A stretch of 23,029 nucleotides of DNA. It comes from Larix sibirica (taxonomy: Eukaryota > Streptophyta > Pinopsida > Pinales > Pinaceae). Positions 21,719 through 23,029 of this stretch are shown here, piece after piece. The stretch lies in the NCBI GenBank assembly GCA_004151065.3, contig NWUY0304282178.1:8771-31799 (forward strand), in the 5' to 3' direction. The translations under genes were made by a program, and so were the position numbers. The notes below the pieces were generated by a model. It did not search any database, was not told the origin of the DNA, and saw only the letters and a program-made list of their open reading frames with translations. The first letter of the stretch is position 1. Each line of letters starts with the position of its first letter.

Positions 21719-22195
21719 GCCTTTAACAGGATATCAAGGGTATCCATTTCTCCATGATAATTTAGTAGCGTTCATTGAATTTGTGTATTGTTTTTAAAAT
21801 CTTGTTCCTTGATATTCAGAGTTGATGGCGTAAATTCTTTCATGAAGTGGAAATCTTCTGAATTAGAGTGTTAACAAGTTTCTGGTGCGTATTACTTGAT
21901 TTAATCTGACAACCCAGTACTGATGAATGAGTAAGAATTTTCCATAACAAATGATTTGATATTGAGGCAAGATCATTAATTTGAACCTTTTGCATGGTTC
22001 CAAGGGAATGCAATTCTCCATGGGTAATGTTGGAAAATTCATTGAATTTATGTATATTTTGATTGATCAAAAGCTCGTCCCTTGTTTTTCAAAGTTGATA
22101 GCCCTAGTTCTGTCTTGAAGTGGAGCTCTTCTAACTGTGTTACCAAGTTCTTGTTATGTATCACCTGATTTGAGCAACAGAATGTGAGCACTAAC
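21692..22195 (+). repeat. Tandem duplication of the histidinol dehydrogenase 3' end
   Basis: Copy 1 (about 21692-21957) covers the last eight codons, the stop and the 3' UTR; copy 2 runs from 21958 to about 22195 (period 266). Copy 1 encodes DIETRSSV-stop and copy 2 still reads DIEARSLI-stop. Later blocks (ATTCTCCATG or TTTCTCCATG, TTCATTGAATTT, GAAGTGGA, CTTCT, TTACTTGATTT or TCACCTGATTT) are collinear. Copy 2 has no visible splice acceptor and an in-frame TGA just upstream, so it is probably untranslated. Confidence 0.75.
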
Positions 22196-22260
22196 TAAAT
22201 ATATCATGGAGATTATGTAATAATTACAATTTACAAGGCATAAGGTAATCAGTGGATGTG

Positions 22261-22318
22261 TCATTAGTGGACGTATGTGTGTTATGTGTTATGTGTCATT
22301 AGTGGACGTATGCGTGTT
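22261..22318. repeat. Short tandem duplication (35-bp period)
   Basis: TCATTAGTGGACGTATG followed by YGTGTT occurs at 22261-22283 and 22296-22318 with one difference; the 12 bases between are GT/ATGT-rich. It lies between the duplicated histidinol dehydrogenase 3' end and the Gypsy remnant. Confidence 0.8.
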
Positions 22319-22374
22319 GCCTTAAATGAGCTGAAAGGAAGTCGCTCTCTTGACTATACTACATGATTTCTTAT

Positions 22375-22853
22375 TTATATATGAAATTGTGATGTTGATA
22401 GATATTCTAAAATCTCCTTGTACCATTCTGGTACTATTACTGAGAACATTTTTAAACCTGGTAGTTCATTGTGGACTCCAAAGGTTGGTTTACCTGTGAT
22501 TCTGGACAGGTGCTCAACTGCCACAGGGAACTTTGCAAGTTGCACCACCACACAAAAGTTGAACACTTGCAATAGTAGAAGCCACCTCAATATCCTTCCA
22601 CCAATCACTGCTTTATTGATCAATTCCAACAGGGCATGACGATCCACATAGATGCCCAGTAGATAGTGTTGAAATTTATGCACCACATATATCATCCTTG
22701 ACCCTTGATCCTTGGCTGTGCTATAGTTACAGTTGACCTTATTCAATTTCCCGCTGCCATAGTAGACAGGGTGATCTAGCTTTACGTGGTCCCTCTTTTC
22801 CAATATGGACCCAACGGCTATTGTGAAGCGTATGCATGTATCTCATGGTAGGC
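22375..22853 (-). pseudogene. Gypsy retrotransposon RNase H fragment
   Basis: The minus strand reads, in order, YMHT (about 22840, other frame), VGSILEKRD, DHPVYYGSGKLN, NYSTAK, MIYVVHKFQHYLLG, LINKAVIGGRILRWLLLLQVF, VEHLSRITGKP and EYLSTSQF, then a stop. This is the RNase H region of Ty3/Gypsy polyproteins, which normally reads TDAS...GAVL, HPIYYASR, NYSTTEREAL, KFRHYLLG, TDH-AL, NKPVLSGRIARWLLLLQEF and ADHLSRI. A frameshift separates YMHT from VGSIL. The catalytic acids of the first and second motifs are replaced or lost, so the enzyme is dead. No integrase or reverse transcriptase flanks it in the window. Confidence 0.85.
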
Positions 22854-22910
22854 AAGAGTAGGCACACTGATTAGTCCTCGTTTCTAACTCTTCAAAGCAA
22901 AGTTACAAAT

Positions 22911-23012
22911 ATCGTGTCGGCGAATATATCGCCGAGGGTCCAAAAAGAAATTATCGGATTTATCGGCGAAAATGTCGGCAAACATCGGCAATATATCGGC
23001 AAACTTAAAAAA
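22911..23012. repeat. Degenerate TATCGGC/GTCGGC short repeat array, cut by the window edge
   Basis: Five TCGGC cores (three in ATCGGC, two in GTCGGC), one inverted copy (GCCGA) and one TATCGGA lie within about 90 bp, mostly followed by GAA or AAA. Spacing is roughly 10-17 bases towards the right end. The array may continue beyond the window. Confidence 0.6.
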
Positions 23013-23029
23013 ATACAAAAATATTCATT

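Noticed and set aside
22418-22639. Plus-strand open frame of 73 codons
   Set aside because: It lies opposite the minus-strand Gypsy RNase H fragment, which has a clear family match, so this is its antisense shadow.
1-23029. CRISPR arrays, tRNA or rRNA genes, bacterial operons, phage or defence genes
   Set aside because: None was seen. Repeats are transposon-derived or simple tandem duplications, and the genes are intron-containing plant genes.

Overview
The window is nuclear DNA of a seed plant, not prokaryotic. Two plant-type genes with many introns lie either side of about 15 kb of decayed transposon sequence. The split-gene layout, plant-style splice sites, L1-type LINE, Copia/Gypsy remnants and high repeat content fit a large plant genome. 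A gymnosperm is my best guess, but the sequence alone does not fix the species.

Left part (about 0.6-5.9 kb, minus strand): an apparently intact 18-exon gene for an ERD6-like (MFS) monosaccharide transporter. Every exon joins in frame to give a 493-residue protein. One of its 17 introns is of the GC-AG class. A TATA box and a site II-like element lie upstream.

Middle (about 5.9-20.6 kb): AT-rich spacer; a decayed LINE ORF1 fragment (DUF4283 plus a lost zinc knuckle, minus strand); a putative LTR followed by a leader-like segment; several tandem duplications; a 3.2-kb LTR retrotransposon on the minus strand with perfect 5-bp target duplications, PBS and PPT but no recognisable gag or pol; a Copia-type primer-binding site (TGGTATCAGAGC); and a plus-strand LINE that keeps ORF1 and the endonuclease but has lost its reverse transcriptase. 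The LTR element contains an unusual array of TTGAC/TCGAC motifs.

Right part (20.6-23.0 kb, plus strand): the last four exons of histidinol dehydrogenase (the final step of histidine synthesis), with all Zn and catalytic residues of this half present. I found no exon for the N-terminal half anywhere in the window. The 3' end of this gene, including the last eight codons and the stop, was duplicated in tandem. A dead Gypsy RNase H fragment (minus strand) and a short TCGGC-rich array end the window.

The two genes are transcribed away from each other and have unrelated jobs (vacuolar sugar transport and plastid histidine synthesis). I see no operon-like or defence-like system. The most interesting items are the motif array in the non-coding LTR element, the GC-AG intron, the missing half of histidinol dehydrogenase and the duplicated gene end.
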